A stretch of DNA of 64,000 nt from CAYNRG01 sp047973125 (GCA_047973125.1 JBKEBK010000004.1:82221-146220); one strand, 5' to 3'; positions 1-10,125 are shown, numbered from the stretch's first letter. Translations and numbers: made by a program. Notes: generated by a model not told the origin, from the sequence alone.

Positions 1-105
1 GAACGCTATGAAGATGGATTATATAAAAATATTGATGGTAATAAATTACAAGATATCTTTGCTTGTGGTATTGAATATTTTAAAAATAAGGAGAAGAAAA
101 AATGA
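1..105 (+). CDS. C-terminal end of an unidentified gene upstream of purC (partial)
   Basis: An open frame enters from the left edge and ends in TGA at 103-105; 34 codons are visible, ending in a lysine-rich tail. Its stop overlaps the purC start (ATGA), so it is almost certainly translated from the same purine operon mRNA. The visible tail is too short to identify the protein. A purine enzyme gene such as purE or purK would be usual here, but I see no diagnostic motif. Confidence 0.6.
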   Translation, partial: ERYEDGLYKNIDGNKLQDIFACGIEYFKNKEKKK

Positions 106-821
106 AATTATTGTATGAAGGTAAAGCAAAACAAATATTTGAAACTGATAATTTAAAGGAAGTTATAATTCACTATAAAGATGATGCTACAGCTGGAAAT
201 GGTGAAAAGCGCGGTACTATTTCTCAAAAGGGTATATTAAATAATAAGATATCTAATATTATTTATAATTACTTACAAAAAAATGGTGTAAATACACATC
301 TTATTAAAGTATTAAATGATCGTGATCAATTATGTAAGAATGTAAAGATTTTTCCTTTAGAAGTAATTGTTCGTAATGTTATAGCAGGTAGTGCTGCTAA
401 GCGTTATAAAATTGAAGAGGGTACTAAAATATTAAAACCAATCAAAGAGATTTGTTGGAAGGATGATAACTTAGGTGATCCATTAATTAATGATGATCAT
501 GCTGTTGCTTTTAATCTTGCAACAGCTAATGAATTAGCTCAAATTTATGAAATTACTACAAAAATAAATGAATTATTAATTGAGCTATTTAAATCAATTG
601 GAATTAGATTAATTGACTTTAAAATTGAGTTTGGAAAAGATCAAGATGGTAACATCTTGTTAGCTGATGAAATATCTCCTGATACTTGTCGTTTATGGGA
701 TTTAGAAACAAATAAGAAATTAGATAAAGACCGCTTCCGTCGAGATTTAGGAAATATCGAGGAAGCTTACATAGAAATTTATGAACGTTTAAATGAGGTA
801 AATAATGATACTAGAAAGTGA
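102..821 (+). CDS. purC: Phosphoribosylaminoimidazole-succinocarboxamide synthase (SAICAR synthetase)
   Basis: This enzyme joins aspartate to CAIR using ATP in de novo purine synthesis in the cytoplasm. The 239-residue length is normal for the family. The N-terminal YEGKAKQIF segment and the RNVIAGS motif near residue 92-98 are typical, as is the DEISPDTCRLW block near residue 188. A purine-rich AAGGAGAAG lies just before the ATG, which overlaps the previous stop codon. The 3' end overlaps purF by 17 bases, so the genes are probably translationally coupled. The product is certain from the sequence family; operon membership is inferred from spacing. Confidence 0.97.
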   Translation: MKLLYEGKAKQIFETDNLKEVIIHYKDDATAGNGEKRGTISQKGILNNKISNIIYNYLQKNGVNTHLIKVLNDRDQLCKNVKIFPLEVIVRNVIAGSAAKRYKIEEGTKILKPIKEICWKDDNLGDPLINDDHAVAFNLATANELAQIYEITTKINELLIELFKSIGIRLIDFKIEFGKDQDGNILLADEISPDTCRLWDLETNKKLDKDRFRRDLGNIEEAYIEIYERLNEVNNDTRK

Positions 822-2223
822 TTATATTTTAAGCGGTAAAATCAATGAAGAATGCGGTGTTTTTGGGGTTTATAATGTTAAAGATGCAGCATCTTTAACA
901 TACTTTGGCTTACATGCCCTACAACATCGAGGACAGGAGTCTAGTGGTATTGCCACAATGTTAGATGGCAATATTAAAAACATCAAAGGTAAGGGTTTAT
1001 TAACTGATACCTTTGATAGTAAAATGATTGAGAGTTTAAAGGGTAATTATGCTTTAGGACATGTTCGTTATGCTACTGCTTCAAATAATGAATATGAAAA
1101 TATTCAACCAGTTGTTATAAAGTCTCATCGAGCAAGTTTTGCTGTTTCTCATAATGGCAGTATTGTAAATGCAAAAGAATTAAGAAAAGACATGGAAAAA
1201 AAGGGTTCTATTTTCCATGGTACAAGCGATGCTGAATTAATTGCTCATCTTATTTTAAGAGAGCATGGCTCCTTGGCAAAAAAAATTGAGAATGCACTTA
1301 ATTACTTAGAAGGAGCCTTTGCTTTTGTTGTAATGTGTGATGATGCATTATATGCTATTAGAGATAAAACTGGTCTTAGACCTCTTAGCATTGCTAAGAT
1401 TGATGATGGGTACTGTGTTAGTAGTGAATCTTGTGCCTTTGATATTGTTAATGGACAAGACCCATTTGATGTAGTTCCCGGAGAAATAGTTACCATTGAT
1501 AAAAAAGGTATTTCAAAACATTTCTATACATCACAAACTCAACATAAAATGTGTGCCATGGAATATATCTATTTTTCAAGACCTGATAGTAGTATTGATG
1601 GTATTAATGTTCATACAGCTAGACGCCTATCTGGAAGAAAACTTGCTGAAATAGATATGCTAGATAATGATTTAAAAGCCGACATTGTTGTTGGGGTTCC
1701 CGACTCTAGCTTAAGTGCTGCTATGGGATATGCCGAGAAGAGTGGCTTATCTTATGAAATAGGACTTATTAAAAATCGATATGTCGGAAGAACCTTTATT
1801 CAACCTACTCAAGAATTACGAGAAAGAGGGGTTAGAATGAAGCTTAGTGCCGTCCGTGATATTGTAAATGGCAAAAGAATTATTTTAGTAGATGATAGCA
1901 TAGTAAGAGGAACAACTAGTAAAAGAATTACTCAACTATTAAAGGATGCTGGTGCAAAAGAGGTCCATGTTCGTATTGGTTCTCCTACTATTGATCATCC
2001 ATGTTTTTATGGTGTGGATACCTCTAGTAAAGAAGAGCTTATTAGTGCCCATATGAATATAGAAGAGTTAAGAAAATTTATAAATGCTGACTCTTTAAAA
2101 TTTTTAAGCATTGAACAAATGATGGATGCCTTTAATACAAAAAATTTATGTGTAGCATGTTTTAGTGGAAAATATCCTACTCCACTTTTCTCACACCAAG
2201 ATAAATTAGACAAGGAGCAATAA
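805..2223 (+). CDS. purF: Amidophosphoribosyltransferase
   Basis: It catalyses the first committed step of purine synthesis, PRPP plus glutamine to phosphoribosylamine. The N-terminal nucleophile glutaminase begins at Cys17 (EECGVFGV), so the first 16 residues form the short propeptide that is removed to expose the cysteine. The PRPP-binding loop (ILVDDSIVRGTT) lies near residues 360-371. At 472 residues the length is normal. The start lies inside the end of purC, with GAGG about eight bases upstream, and purM follows after one base. Confidence 0.97.
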   Translation: MILESDYILSGKINEECGVFGVYNVKDAASLTYFGLHALQHRGQESSGIATMLDGNIKNIKGKGLLTDTFDSKMIESLKGNYALGHVRYATASNNEYENIQPVVIKSHRASFAVSHNGSIVNAKELRKDMEKKGSIFHGTSDAELIAHLILREHGSLAKKIENALNYLEGAFAFVVMCDDALYAIRDKTGLRPLSIAKIDDGYCVSSESCAFDIVNGQDPFDVVPGEIVTIDKKGISKHFYTSQTQHKMCAMEYIYFSRPDSSIDGINVHTARRLSGRKLAEIDMLDNDLKADIVVGVPDSSLSAAMGYAEKSGLSYEIGLIKNRYVGRTFIQPTQELRERGVRMKLSAVRDIVNGKRIILVDDSIVRGTTSKRITQLLKDAGAKEVHVRIGSPTIDHPCFYGVDTSSKEELISAHMNIEELRKFINADSLKFLSIEQMMDAFNTKNLCVACFSGKYPTPLFSHQDKLDKEQ

Positions 2224-2224
2224 G

Positions 2225-3253
2225 ATGAGTAAATTATATAAGGAATCAGGCGTTAATTTAGAAGCAGGATACAAATCAGTAGAGCTAATTAAAAAACATG
2301 TTAGTCGCACTAAAACCTTAGGATCATATGATTCTATAGGATCATTTGGTGGGATGTTTGATTTAAATGTTTTAAAGATTAAAGAGCCAATCTTAGTTTC
2401 TGGCTGCGATGGTGTTGGAACAAAACTTCTAATTGCAATTGATTATGACTTACACGATACTATTGGTATTGATGCTGTTGCAATGTGTGCAAATGATGTC
2501 TTAGTTCAAGGGGCAATGCCACTTTTCTTTCTGGACTATATCGCAACACAAAAGAATAATCCTAAAGTTATCGAATCAATTGTAAAGGGTGTAGCTGATG
2601 GATGCATCATGGCAAACTGTGCCTTAATTGGTGGAGAAACTGCCGAAATGAGTGATATGTATCAAGAAAACCACTATGATATTGCTGGATTTTGTGTTGG
2701 AGCAGTTGATAAAAGTAAGTTAATTGATGGATCTAAAGTTAAAGAAGATGATGTTCTTATAGGTCTCTCTTCAAGTGGTCTTCATTCAAATGGGTTCTCA
2801 CTAGTTCGTAAGATTTTACTTAAAGACAATAAACTTGACTTATTTACAAAATATGATAATTTTGATGAGGAATTAGGAAAGGTATTACTAACTCCTACTA
2901 AAATTTATGTTAAAGCTATCAAGCATCTTTTTGAAAACAACATCGAAATTAATGGAATGTCACATATTACAGGTGGTGGATTTTATGAAAATCTTCCAAG
3001 AATGCTTCATTCTAATTTAGGAGCTGAAATTGATCTTAAATCATTTAATACACCAGAAATTTTTAAACTACTACAAAACAGAGCCAATATAAGTGACGCT
3101 GAAATGTATAATGTGTTTAATATGGGAATTGGCTTTGTAATGGCAGTTGATAAAAAGGATAAAGATAATGTTTTAAAACTACTTAAAGAGATTAATGAGA
3201 GTGCTTATGAAATTGGTAAAGTAGTTAATAAAAGTGGAGTACATTTTTTGTGA
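2225..3253 (+). CDS. purM: Phosphoribosylformylglycinamidine cyclo-ligase (AIR synthetase)
   Basis: It closes the imidazole ring of AIR from FGAM using ATP. The protein has 342 residues, as usual. The N-terminal KSVELIK/GSFGGMFDL region, the VSGCDGVGTKL motif and the GGETAEM motif near residue 137 are typical of PurM. The ribosome site AAGGAGCAATAAG precedes the ATG. The stop overlaps the GTG start of purN (GTGA), continuing the tightly packed operon. No purL or purD is in the window, so those steps must be encoded upstream or elsewhere. Confidence 0.97.
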   Translation: MSKLYKESGVNLEAGYKSVELIKKHVSRTKTLGSYDSIGSFGGMFDLNVLKIKEPILVSGCDGVGTKLLIAIDYDLHDTIGIDAVAMCANDVLVQGAMPLFFLDYIATQKNNPKVIESIVKGVADGCIMANCALIGGETAEMSDMYQENHYDIAGFCVGAVDKSKLIDGSKVKEDDVLIGLSSSGLHSNGFSLVRKILLKDNKLDLFTKYDNFDEELGKVLLTPTKIYVKAIKHLFENNIEINGMSHITGGGFYENLPRMLHSNLGAEIDLKSFNTPEIFKLLQNRANISDAEMYNVFNMGIGFVMAVDKKDKDNVLKLLKEINESAYEIGKVVNKSGVHFL

Positions 3254-3828
3254 TTAGAGTTGCAGTATTTGCATCTGGTAATGGATCTAACTTTGAAAAT
3301 TTAGTTACAGCTAATTTAAAATATGCCAAGATTTGCTTGTTAGTAATTGATAAAGAAGATGCCTATGCAAAAACAAGAGCAGAAAAGTTAGGCATCCCTT
3401 GGATCTTTATTAATCCTAAAGGATTAAGCAAAGCTGTCTTTGAAGAAAAGATCTTAACTCACTTGAAAAATTATCAAATTGAGTTTATTGCTTTGGCAGG
3501 TTATATGCGATTTATTGGAAATACCTTATTAGAGGCTTATCCTAATTTAATAATTAATCTTCATCCTGCATATCTTCCAAATTTTCCAGGTGCTACTAGC
3601 ATTACTGATGCCTTTAATGCCAAGGTAGCCTATAGTGGAGTAACAATTCACTATGTTGATAAAGGCATTGATACTGGTGAAATCATTCATCAAGAAAAAG
3701 TACAAATTTTAAAAAGCATGACATTAGATGATTTTGAAAAATCTATTCATACTTTAGAATACATAATGTATCCTAAAATATTAGATAAAATATGTAAGGA
3801 GAAGATAAATGAAAAGAGCATTAATTAG
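3250..3828 (+). CDS. purN: Phosphoribosylglycinamide formyltransferase
   Basis: It transfers a formyl group from 10-formyl-tetrahydrofolate to GAR. The protein has 192 residues. The FASGNGSNFENL phosphate-binding start, the catalytic NLHPAYLPNFPG block near residue 103 and the DKGIDTGEII aspartate motif are those of PurN. The start is GTG, overlapping the purM stop, with GGAG about ten bases upstream. It overlaps the start of purH by 20 bases. Confidence 0.95.
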   Translation: MIRVAVFASGNGSNFENLVTANLKYAKICLLVIDKEDAYAKTRAEKLGIPWIFINPKGLSKAVFEEKILTHLKNYQIEFIALAGYMRFIGNTLLEAYPNLIINLHPAYLPNFPGATSITDAFNAKVAYSGVTIHYVDKGIDTGEIIHQEKVQILKSMTLDDFEKSIHTLEYIMYPKILDKICKEKINEKSIN

Positions 3829-5338
3829 TGTATATGATAAAACAAATGTAGTAGCTTTTGCCAAAGATCTGATTTCTTTAAATTATGAAATCATTTCAAC
3901 AGGAGGCACTAAGAAAATCTTGGAAGATAATGGTATTAGCACTATTGGAATTAGTGAGATTACTAAATTTCCTGAAATAATGAATGGTAGGGTTAAAACC
4001 CTCCATCCAAGTGTTCATGCTGCACTTCTTTGTGTTCGCACTAATGAGCATCATCTTAAAGAATTACAAGATTTAGAAATTGATTTTATTGACTTAGTTT
4101 GTGTAAACTTATACCCATTTTCAAATACCCTTAAAAAAGAGAATGTATCTCATGAGGAAATAATTGAAAACATTGATATTGGTGGTCCTAGTATGTTAAG
4201 AAGTGCTGCAAAAAACTATCAGAGCATTACCGTTTTATCTAACCCATTAGATTATGAAATGGTTATTAATGAAATTAAGGAATTTAATGATACAACATTA
4301 AAGACAAGAGCTAAACTTGCTGCAAAGGTGTTCTCTTTAACAGCAAGTTATGATGCTGTAATTGCTGATTATTTAAATAAAAAAGCTGATATCAAGTTTC
4401 CAGATAAGCTGACCTTAACATATGAAAAACAACAAAATTTAAGGTATGGGGAAAACCCTCATCAAGATGCCACTTTTTATAAGTCCAATGATCCACAGTA
4501 TGCAATAGCTTCTACAAAGCAATTACATGGTAAAGAGCTATCATATAATAATATTCAAGATGCCAATGCTTGTATTGAAATCTTAAAAGAGTTTAAAGAG
4601 TGTTGTGCAGTGGGACTAAAGCATACTAACCCCTGTGGAGTTGGTGTTGCTAAGACAATTGATGAAGCATGGGATCTTGCATATAATGGTGATACTACTT
4701 CAATATTTGGTGGCATTGTTGCATTTAATGGTGAAGTTGAAGCCATTACTGCAAAGAAGTTATCTAAAATTTTCTTAGAAATAATTATAGCACCTAAGTT
4801 CTCTTTGGAAGCCTTTGAAATTCTAAGTAAAAAGAAAAATATTCGCTTATTACAATTAGATACTAACTTAGCAATTAGTAAAGAATTAAAGGTTTCAAAT
4901 CTATTAGATGGTATCCTCTTACAAGATCAAGATTTAAAAAATATCACTAAGGAAGATCTTAGTTTTCCTACAGTTAAAAAACCTACTGAATTAGAATTAG
5001 AACAATTATTATTTGCTTATAAGATTGTAAAACATGTTAAAAGTAATGCTATCGTTTTAGTTAAAGATCATATGAGTGTTGGTATTGGTGCTGGACAAAT
5101 GAATCGAGTAGGAGCTGTAAAGATTGCTCTTGATCAAGCCAAAGAAAAAGCTAATAATAGCTTTTTAGCATCTGATGCCTTCTTTCCAATGGCTGATAGT
5201 GTTGAATTAGCTATTAAAAAAGGTGTTAAAGCAATTATTCAGCCTGGTGGATCAATTAAAGATCAAGACTCTATTGATGTTTGTAACAAACACAATATAG
5301 CCATGGTTTTTACAGGAACTCGTCACTTTAAACACTAA
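3809..5338 (+). CDS. purH: Bifunctional AICAR transformylase / IMP cyclohydrolase
   Basis: It carries out the last two steps to IMP. The N-terminal cyclohydrolase (MGS-like) domain covers about residues 1-185 and shows STGGT and GGPSMLRSAAKN; the C-terminal transformylase domain starts near RYGENPHQ at residue 211. At 509 residues it is full length. A strong AAGGAG site lies eight bases before the ATG, inside purN. It is the last gene of the operon and is followed by a terminator at 5407-5444. Confidence 0.97.
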   Translation: MKRALISVYDKTNVVAFAKDLISLNYEIISTGGTKKILEDNGISTIGISEITKFPEIMNGRVKTLHPSVHAALLCVRTNEHHLKELQDLEIDFIDLVCVNLYPFSNTLKKENVSHEEIIENIDIGGPSMLRSAAKNYQSITVLSNPLDYEMVINEIKEFNDTTLKTRAKLAAKVFSLTASYDAVIADYLNKKADIKFPDKLTLTYEKQQNLRYGENPHQDATFYKSNDPQYAIASTKQLHGKELSYNNIQDANACIEILKEFKECCAVGLKHTNPCGVGVAKTIDEAWDLAYNGDTTSIFGGIVAFNGEVEAITAKKLSKIFLEIIIAPKFSLEAFEILSKKKNIRLLQLDTNLAISKELKVSNLLDGILLQDQDLKNITKEDLSFPTVKKPTELELEQLLFAYKIVKHVKSNAIVLVKDHMSVGIGAGQMNRVGAVKIALDQAKEKANNSFLASDAFFPMADSVELAIKKGVKAIIQPGGSIKDQDSIDVCNKHNIAMVFTGTRHFKH

Positions 5339-5406
5339 CTTATACTTACTAAAAATATTAAACAAAGCTAAATTGCAAGTGTTTAGTATTTGTGGGTAAA
5401 GGATAC

Positions 5407-5444
5407 AAAAAAAGATAGGCTACCAAAAGGTAGCCTACTTTTTT
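5407..5444. terminator. Bidirectional terminator between purH and the beta-glucoside operon
   Basis: A perfect 9-bp stem TAGGCTACC / GGTAGCCTA with an AAAA loop (5416-5437) has an A-run on its left and a T-run on its right. It can therefore stop both the rightward purine operon and the leftward PTS operon, whose last stop codon touches it. Confidence 0.9.
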
Positions 5445-6873
5445 AGTCTAAATCTGTGCCATTTGTAGCAATTACTTTTTTGTACCAGTAGAATGAATCT
5501 TTACGATAACGTTTCATTTCACTAGTTTTTGCTTTTTCATCATCTTCATCACGATCAACATAAATGAATCCATAGCGCTTTGTAATTCCTTCACGAGTTG
5601 ATACTAAATCAATTGCAGACCATGGACAATATCCCATAATATCTGCACCTTCTTCAATTCCAACTGCAATTTCCTTTATTGTTTCTCTTAGATGTTCTAT
5701 TCGATAATCATCATGAATGCTTCCATCATCTTCTAATTTATCTGGACGACCATAACCATTCTCTGTAATTATAACTGGCAAACGATAACGATCACATAGT
5801 CGTCTTGCTGTTACTCTAATACAGTAAGGATCAAAACGATTACCATCTATACTATTTTTTGGAAAATGCTCATTCATCATAACTTTACCAATCCCAGGTT
5901 TTGCCATCAATTCCAAAAGATAACTCATATCACGATTATCACCCTCTAGCTTAGAAAAATCTTGTTTGTAGTATTCAAGATATTTTGTTGTATCATTTCC
6001 ATAACAGTTAAATCCAATGAAATCTGGATGGCATGTTTTCATACATTCCATATCACCATCTTGAATATCTAATTTAATATTATTATTTTCAAAATATTTG
6101 AAGACACTCTTAGGATATTTTCCAAATACAAGGGCATCAGTATAGAAATTATTACGCAAATCATCCATGTTTAAAGCTGCTATGTAATCTAGTGGATCAC
6201 TAGTTGCAGGATATGATGTTGTAATATTTGGAGCAGGTCCAATTTTTGCATCTGGACACATTTCATGACATAAATGGATTGCTTTTGCTTGGGCTACATT
6301 TTGTATATGTGCTTGATTATATAAATCATTAAGTGATATCATACTACTTCCAAACATATCAAGTGCAGCAAAGAACACCATCATATTTTGCTCATTATAA
6401 GTAAGCCAATACTTTACATCATCTTTATAGTTTTCAAACAATACTTTACAGTAATCAACATAAATATCTATCATTTTACGATTGTTCCAGCTAGTATACT
6501 TTTTTTGTAGCGCTAATGGTAAGTCAAAGTGGAAGATTGTCACAATCGGCTCAATTCCATATTTATGACATTCTTTAAATAAATTTTTATAGAATTCAAT
6601 ACCTTTTTGGTTTACTTTTCCTTCTCCATCAGGTAAAATTCTTGACCATGAAATAGACATCCGATATGCCTTAAATCCCATTTCTGCCATTAAGGCAATA
6701 TCTTCTTTATAGTGATGATAGTTATCACTAGCATAATGGAAAGATGCAGTATTTTTATTTGTTTCTCTTGTATCCCAAATTGATAATCCTCTTCCATCAC
6801 AATCATAAGCACCTTCTACCTGTGCACTTGATGTACTAGCACCCCATAAAAAGTCTTTTGGAAATTTACTCAT
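5443..6873 (-). CDS. 6-phospho-beta-glucosidase, GH1
   Basis: A 476-residue glycoside hydrolase family 1 protein that should split phosphorylated beta-glucosides delivered by the PTS encoded upstream. The start FPKDFLWGASTSSAQVEGA is typical of the family. The acid/base glutamate is in TYNEQN near residue 161 and the nucleophile glutamate in ITENGYG near residue 371. The C-terminal GFIYVDRDEDD...RYRKDSFYWYKKVI is typical of phospho-beta-glucosidases. It overlaps the next GH1 gene by 8 bases and is the last gene of the minus-strand operon. TYNEQN instead of the common TFNEIN marks a diverged subgroup; the exact substrate is unknown. Confidence 0.92.
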   Translation of the reverse strand: MSKFPKDFLWGASTSSAQVEGAYDCDGRGLSIWDTRETNKNTASFHYASDNYHHYKEDIALMAEMGFKAYRMSISWSRILPDGEGKVNQKGIEFYKNLFKECHKYGIEPIVTIFHFDLPLALQKKYTSWNNRKMIDIYVDYCKVLFENYKDDVKYWLTYNEQNMMVFFAALDMFGSSMISLNDLYNQAHIQNVAQAKAIHLCHEMCPDAKIGPAPNITTSYPATSDPLDYIAALNMDDLRNNFYTDALVFGKYPKSVFKYFENNNIKLDIQDGDMECMKTCHPDFIGFNCYGNDTTKYLEYYKQDFSKLEGDNRDMSYLLELMAKPGIGKVMMNEHFPKNSIDGNRFDPYCIRVTARRLCDRYRLPVIITENGYGRPDKLEDDGSIHDDYRIEHLRETIKEIAVGIEEGADIMGYCPWSAIDLVSTREGITKRYGFIYVDRDEDDEKAKTSEMKRYRKDSFYWYKKVIATNGTDLD

Positions 6874-8371
6874 CTTTTTTTACCTCTACACTTAAGTCTT
6901 CACCATTGCTTGCAATAACTTTTTTATACCAAAAGAAACTATCTTTCTTGCTACGTTTTAAAGAACCATTACCTACATCATCACGATCTACATAAATCAT
7001 TCCATAACGTTTTTTCATTTCCCCAGTACCAGCACTTACAAGATCAATACATCCCCAAGGTGTATACCCCATTAATTCTACACCATCAAGATTTATTGCA
7101 TCATGCATTGCTTCAATATGTTTCTTCATATAATCAATACGATAATCATCATGAATACTTCCATCTTCTTCTTTTACATCGGCATAACCAATTCCATTTT
7201 CTACTACCCATAATGGAATTTGATATCTGTCATATAGCGTATTTAATGCAATACGCAGTCCTGTTTGATCAATTGACCAACCCCACTCATTTGTTTCTAA
7301 ATAAGGATTCTTCGCACCAAATGAGAAGTTTCCATCCCCTTTATCAAATGATTCATCTACTGTAACAACATATGTTGAATAATAAGAGAATGCAATAAAA
7401 GCTACTGTTCCTTTACGTAAATCTTCTAAATCTCCATCTTTAATATCCAACTTAACATTATCACGTTCATATTCTTTTAACCTATAGTTTGGATAGTAAC
7501 CACGAGCCTGTACATCTGTATAAAAGTGAGATGTGCGACTTCCAGCTAATAATGCCAGTTGGTCTTTTGGATTGCATGTTCCAGGATATCCAAGACCATA
7601 GCCTACCATCATTCCAACCATCATTGTCGGATCAATTTCTTTTGCCATTTGGACAACTCTTGCACTAGCAACCAATTGATGGTGGGCAGCTTGGGCAACA
7701 CTTTGTTTGTCAGCTTTCAGTAATCCTCCACCCATAAATGGACCTAACTCAATTACATTAATTTCATTGAAAGTCATCCAATATTTTACTTTTCCTTTAT
7801 ACTCTGTAAACAAGGTACGACAATAGTTTTCATAAAAACCAATCAGTTTACGATCAATCCATCCACCATACTTAATTGTAAGATTAATTGGTGTCTCATA
7901 ATGCGAAATTGTAACCAATGGTTCAATACCATATTTCTTACATTCATCAAATACATCATGATAGAATTTTACACCATTTTTATTTGGTTCACTCTCATCC
8001 CCATTTGGATATAAACGACCCCAGTTAATTGAGAGTCTAAAACATTTATAACCCTGTTCTGCAAATAATGCAATATCCTCTTTGTAGTGATGATAAAAGT
8101 CAGTTGCAATATGTGAAGGATAGTATTCTCCATCAATAACAGATGGAATTGCACCTTCTGGAATCTTGATATCCCCACTCATAAAAGCTAAAGGGGTCTT
8201 GCCTGTTTCACCCGTTTTTTCATTCTTCCATGTTACCTGACGCATTTGTTTATGACTACCTGCAGTTAAGACATCACTTGTACTTAGTCCTTTACCACCT
8301 TCTAAATAACCACCTTCATATTGGTTGGCAGCAGTTGCTCCACCCCATAAAAAATTCTTTGGAAAACTCAT
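6866..8371 (-). CDS. 6-phospho-beta-glucosidase, GH1 (second paralog)
   Basis: A 501-residue GH1 enzyme, distinct from its downstream neighbour. It has the N-terminal FPKNFLWGGATAANQYEGG, the acid/base motif TFNEIN and the nucleophile motif VVENGIG. Compared with the neighbour it has an extra segment near residues 35-75, a feature also seen in the third GH1 protein at 47401-48840, to which it looks closer. The ribosome site GAGGTAATT precedes the ATG. It sits between the IIC gene and the other GH1 gene, so it probably hydrolyses cellobiose- or salicin-type phosphosugars. Confidence 0.92.
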   Translation of the reverse strand: MSFPKNFLWGGATAANQYEGGYLEGGKGLSTSDVLTAGSHKQMRQVTWKNEKTGETGKTPLAFMSGDIKIPEGAIPSVIDGEYYPSHIATDFYHHYKEDIALFAEQGYKCFRLSINWGRLYPNGDESEPNKNGVKFYHDVFDECKKYGIEPLVTISHYETPINLTIKYGGWIDRKLIGFYENYCRTLFTEYKGKVKYWMTFNEINVIELGPFMGGGLLKADKQSVAQAAHHQLVASARVVQMAKEIDPTMMVGMMVGYGLGYPGTCNPKDQLALLAGSRTSHFYTDVQARGYYPNYRLKEYERDNVKLDIKDGDLEDLRKGTVAFIAFSYYSTYVVTVDESFDKGDGNFSFGAKNPYLETNEWGWSIDQTGLRIALNTLYDRYQIPLWVVENGIGYADVKEEDGSIHDDYRIDYMKKHIEAMHDAINLDGVELMGYTPWGCIDLVSAGTGEMKKRYGMIYVDRDDVGNGSLKRSKKDSFFWYKKVIASNGEDLSVEVKKDE

Positions 8372-8423
8372 AATTACCTCGCTTTCTTTACTTTTTTAAA
8401 TTGTTATAATTGTATAATAATTT

Positions 8424-8453
8424 TTTAAAAGTGCTAGCTTTTACACTAGCACT
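8424..8453 (-). terminator. Weak intra-operon hairpin between IIC and the GH1 genes
   Basis: An 8-bp inverted repeat, AGTGCTAG / CTAGCACT, lies in the 95-base gap. On the minus strand it is followed by only four U residues, so it is more likely an mRNA processing or partial termination point that sets PTS-to-hydrolase ratios than a full stop. Confidence 0.4.
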
Positions 8454-8466
8454 GACAACACTTCTT

Positions 8467-9759
8467 TTATGCTGCTACTTCAGCAACTTCTTTTTCTTTT
8501 GCGATTAACTGTCTTTCGTAAATCTTAAAGAATGGATAGTAAACTAGTGCCACTGGAATTAACATCAAGTAATCCCAAACTGCATTTTGCCATCTTAAGG
8601 TAGATAGATAGCTTCCAAATCCCATTGGTAATAATGCTGTAATTGTAATCCATGCTGGGCTTAAGAATCCTGTAGAGTATCCAATATAAGTACATAACAT
8701 TACAAGTGGAATATTCAATACATAAGGAATACATAAGATTGGGTTATACATAATTGGCATACCAAATGTCATTGGCTCATTTATGTTAAACCATCCAGGT
8801 ACAACAGATATTTTAGCTACTGCACTGATTTGTTTTGATTTTGAACGAAGTCCCATTAGTGCAAGAGGTAATGTATTACCAGAACCACCACAAATTGACA
8901 TTGAAACAAATAATGCTACTGGATAGAACACAAGTGGCTCACCCATTGCAGCAGCAGTTCCATTAGCAACTGCAGCTTGAATAGCTAAAGGTAAGAATAT
9001 TGGATATATAATCATAGTACCATGAATACCAAAGCACCATAACACTGCTGCAAAGATACAAAGAACAAACATTCCCGCAACTGATGTTAAAGCCCCTAAA
9101 GGTATTGATAACACATACATAAATCCTGATGCGATTGAAAAAGCACCATTTGTTGCTGTAGTAACAATTGTAGCTGCAACTATAAAGAAGATTGCACTAA
9201 ATAATAATGGTAAGATTGCAGAGAATCCATCTTGTAAATATGGAGGTACTACATCTGGCATTTTAATTCTAACGTTTTTATCAGCACAGAATTTTTCTAT
9301 TTGAACTGAAATAAATACAACAACAAATCCAATGAACATTCCTTGAGATCCAAGATATGTCATATCCATTGTAGTAAGTCCTGTTTCTAAAACCACAATT
9401 GATGCTGCTACAATTAAAAAGCATACAAGTGCATCAAGTGCATTCATGATAGGTGATTTCATTTTTAAGTTTTTAGCATAGTTATAAGCAAATAATACAA
9501 CTACCCAAATTGATAACACATTCATTGTAAAATGATATGGTAAATAAATTGCATTATAAACAGCATCCCCTGTAGTAAACCATCCAAACATTGTTTCACT
9601 ACCCACAGAACATAAAATCTGTGAAATTGCTCCAACCATAATAATTCCCATAAGTGACATCATCGCTGCTTGTAGTGCAGCTAAAAATTTATTACTTCCA
9701 AGCTTCTGACCAAATTCTTGTAATTTAATCATTGCTTTACTTTCGAAAAACTTTTCCAT
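8467..9759 (-). CDS. PTS lactose/cellobiose-family IIC permease
   Basis: The membrane channel of a lactose/cellobiose-type phosphotransferase system, 430 residues with about ten hydrophobic segments. The N-terminus (FESKAMIKLQEFGQKLGSNK) and the GGSGNTLPLALMGLRSKSKQ and FNINEPMTFGMPI motifs are those of CelB/ChbC-type IIC. It works with the separate IIB and IIA proteins encoded just upstream. The ribosome site GAGG lies before the ATG. The substrate is inferred to be a beta-glucoside disaccharide from the two GH1 genes in the same operon. Confidence 0.93.
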   Translation of the reverse strand: MEKFFESKAMIKLQEFGQKLGSNKFLAALQAAMMSLMGIIMVGAISQILCSVGSETMFGWFTTGDAVYNAIYLPYHFTMNVLSIWVVVLFAYNYAKNLKMKSPIMNALDALVCFLIVAASIVVLETGLTTMDMTYLGSQGMFIGFVVVFISVQIEKFCADKNVRIKMPDVVPPYLQDGFSAILPLLFSAIFFIVAATIVTTATNGAFSIASGFMYVLSIPLGALTSVAGMFVLCIFAAVLWCFGIHGTMIIYPIFLPLAIQAAVANGTAAAMGEPLVFYPVALFVSMSICGGSGNTLPLALMGLRSKSKQISAVAKISVVPGWFNINEPMTFGMPIMYNPILCIPYVLNIPLVMLCTYIGYSTGFLSPAWITITALLPMGFGSYLSTLRWQNAVWDYLMLIPVALVYYPFFKIYERQLIAKEKEVAEVAA

Positions 9760-9811
9760 ATATTTCCTCTTTCTTTCTTTTTTCTTAGAATAGAATCTTA
9801 ACGATTCCTAT

Positions 9812-10111
9812 TTACTTCTCTGCATAAAGCTTTTTAGCTAACTTCATAATATTTGCACCATTAGCAACAGCGTAATCAAATGAAGGAATTGCAGCTACAG
9901 GTAACCCTGTATTCTCTTGGATTTCTTTCACTCGATAAGACACTTGTGGTCCAACTAAAATAATATCGAAGTTTTGAGCAACTTCTTGATATTCCACAAC
10001 ACCAACCGCACTAATTTCTAATTCTTCCCCATTTTCTTTCCAATAGGTTTCCATTTTTTTCATTAAAATGCTTGTTGATACTCCCCCAGCACAGATTAAT
10101 AATATTTTCAT
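9812..10111 (-). CDS. PTS lactose/cellobiose-family IIB
   Basis: A 99-residue cytoplasmic phosphocarrier. The phosphorylated cysteine is Cys8 in ICAGGVSTSIL, the standard P-loop of cellobiose IIB. It passes phosphate from IIA to the sugar bound in IIC. It lies 14 bases after the IIA gene and 52 bases before the IIC gene, all on the minus strand. Confidence 0.94.
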   Translation of the reverse strand: MKILLICAGGVSTSILMKKMETYWKENGEELEISAVGVVEYQEVAQNFDIILVGPQVSYRVKEIQENTGLPVAAIPSFDYAVANGANIMKLAKKLYAEK

Positions 10112-10125
10112 CTTTTTTTCCTTTC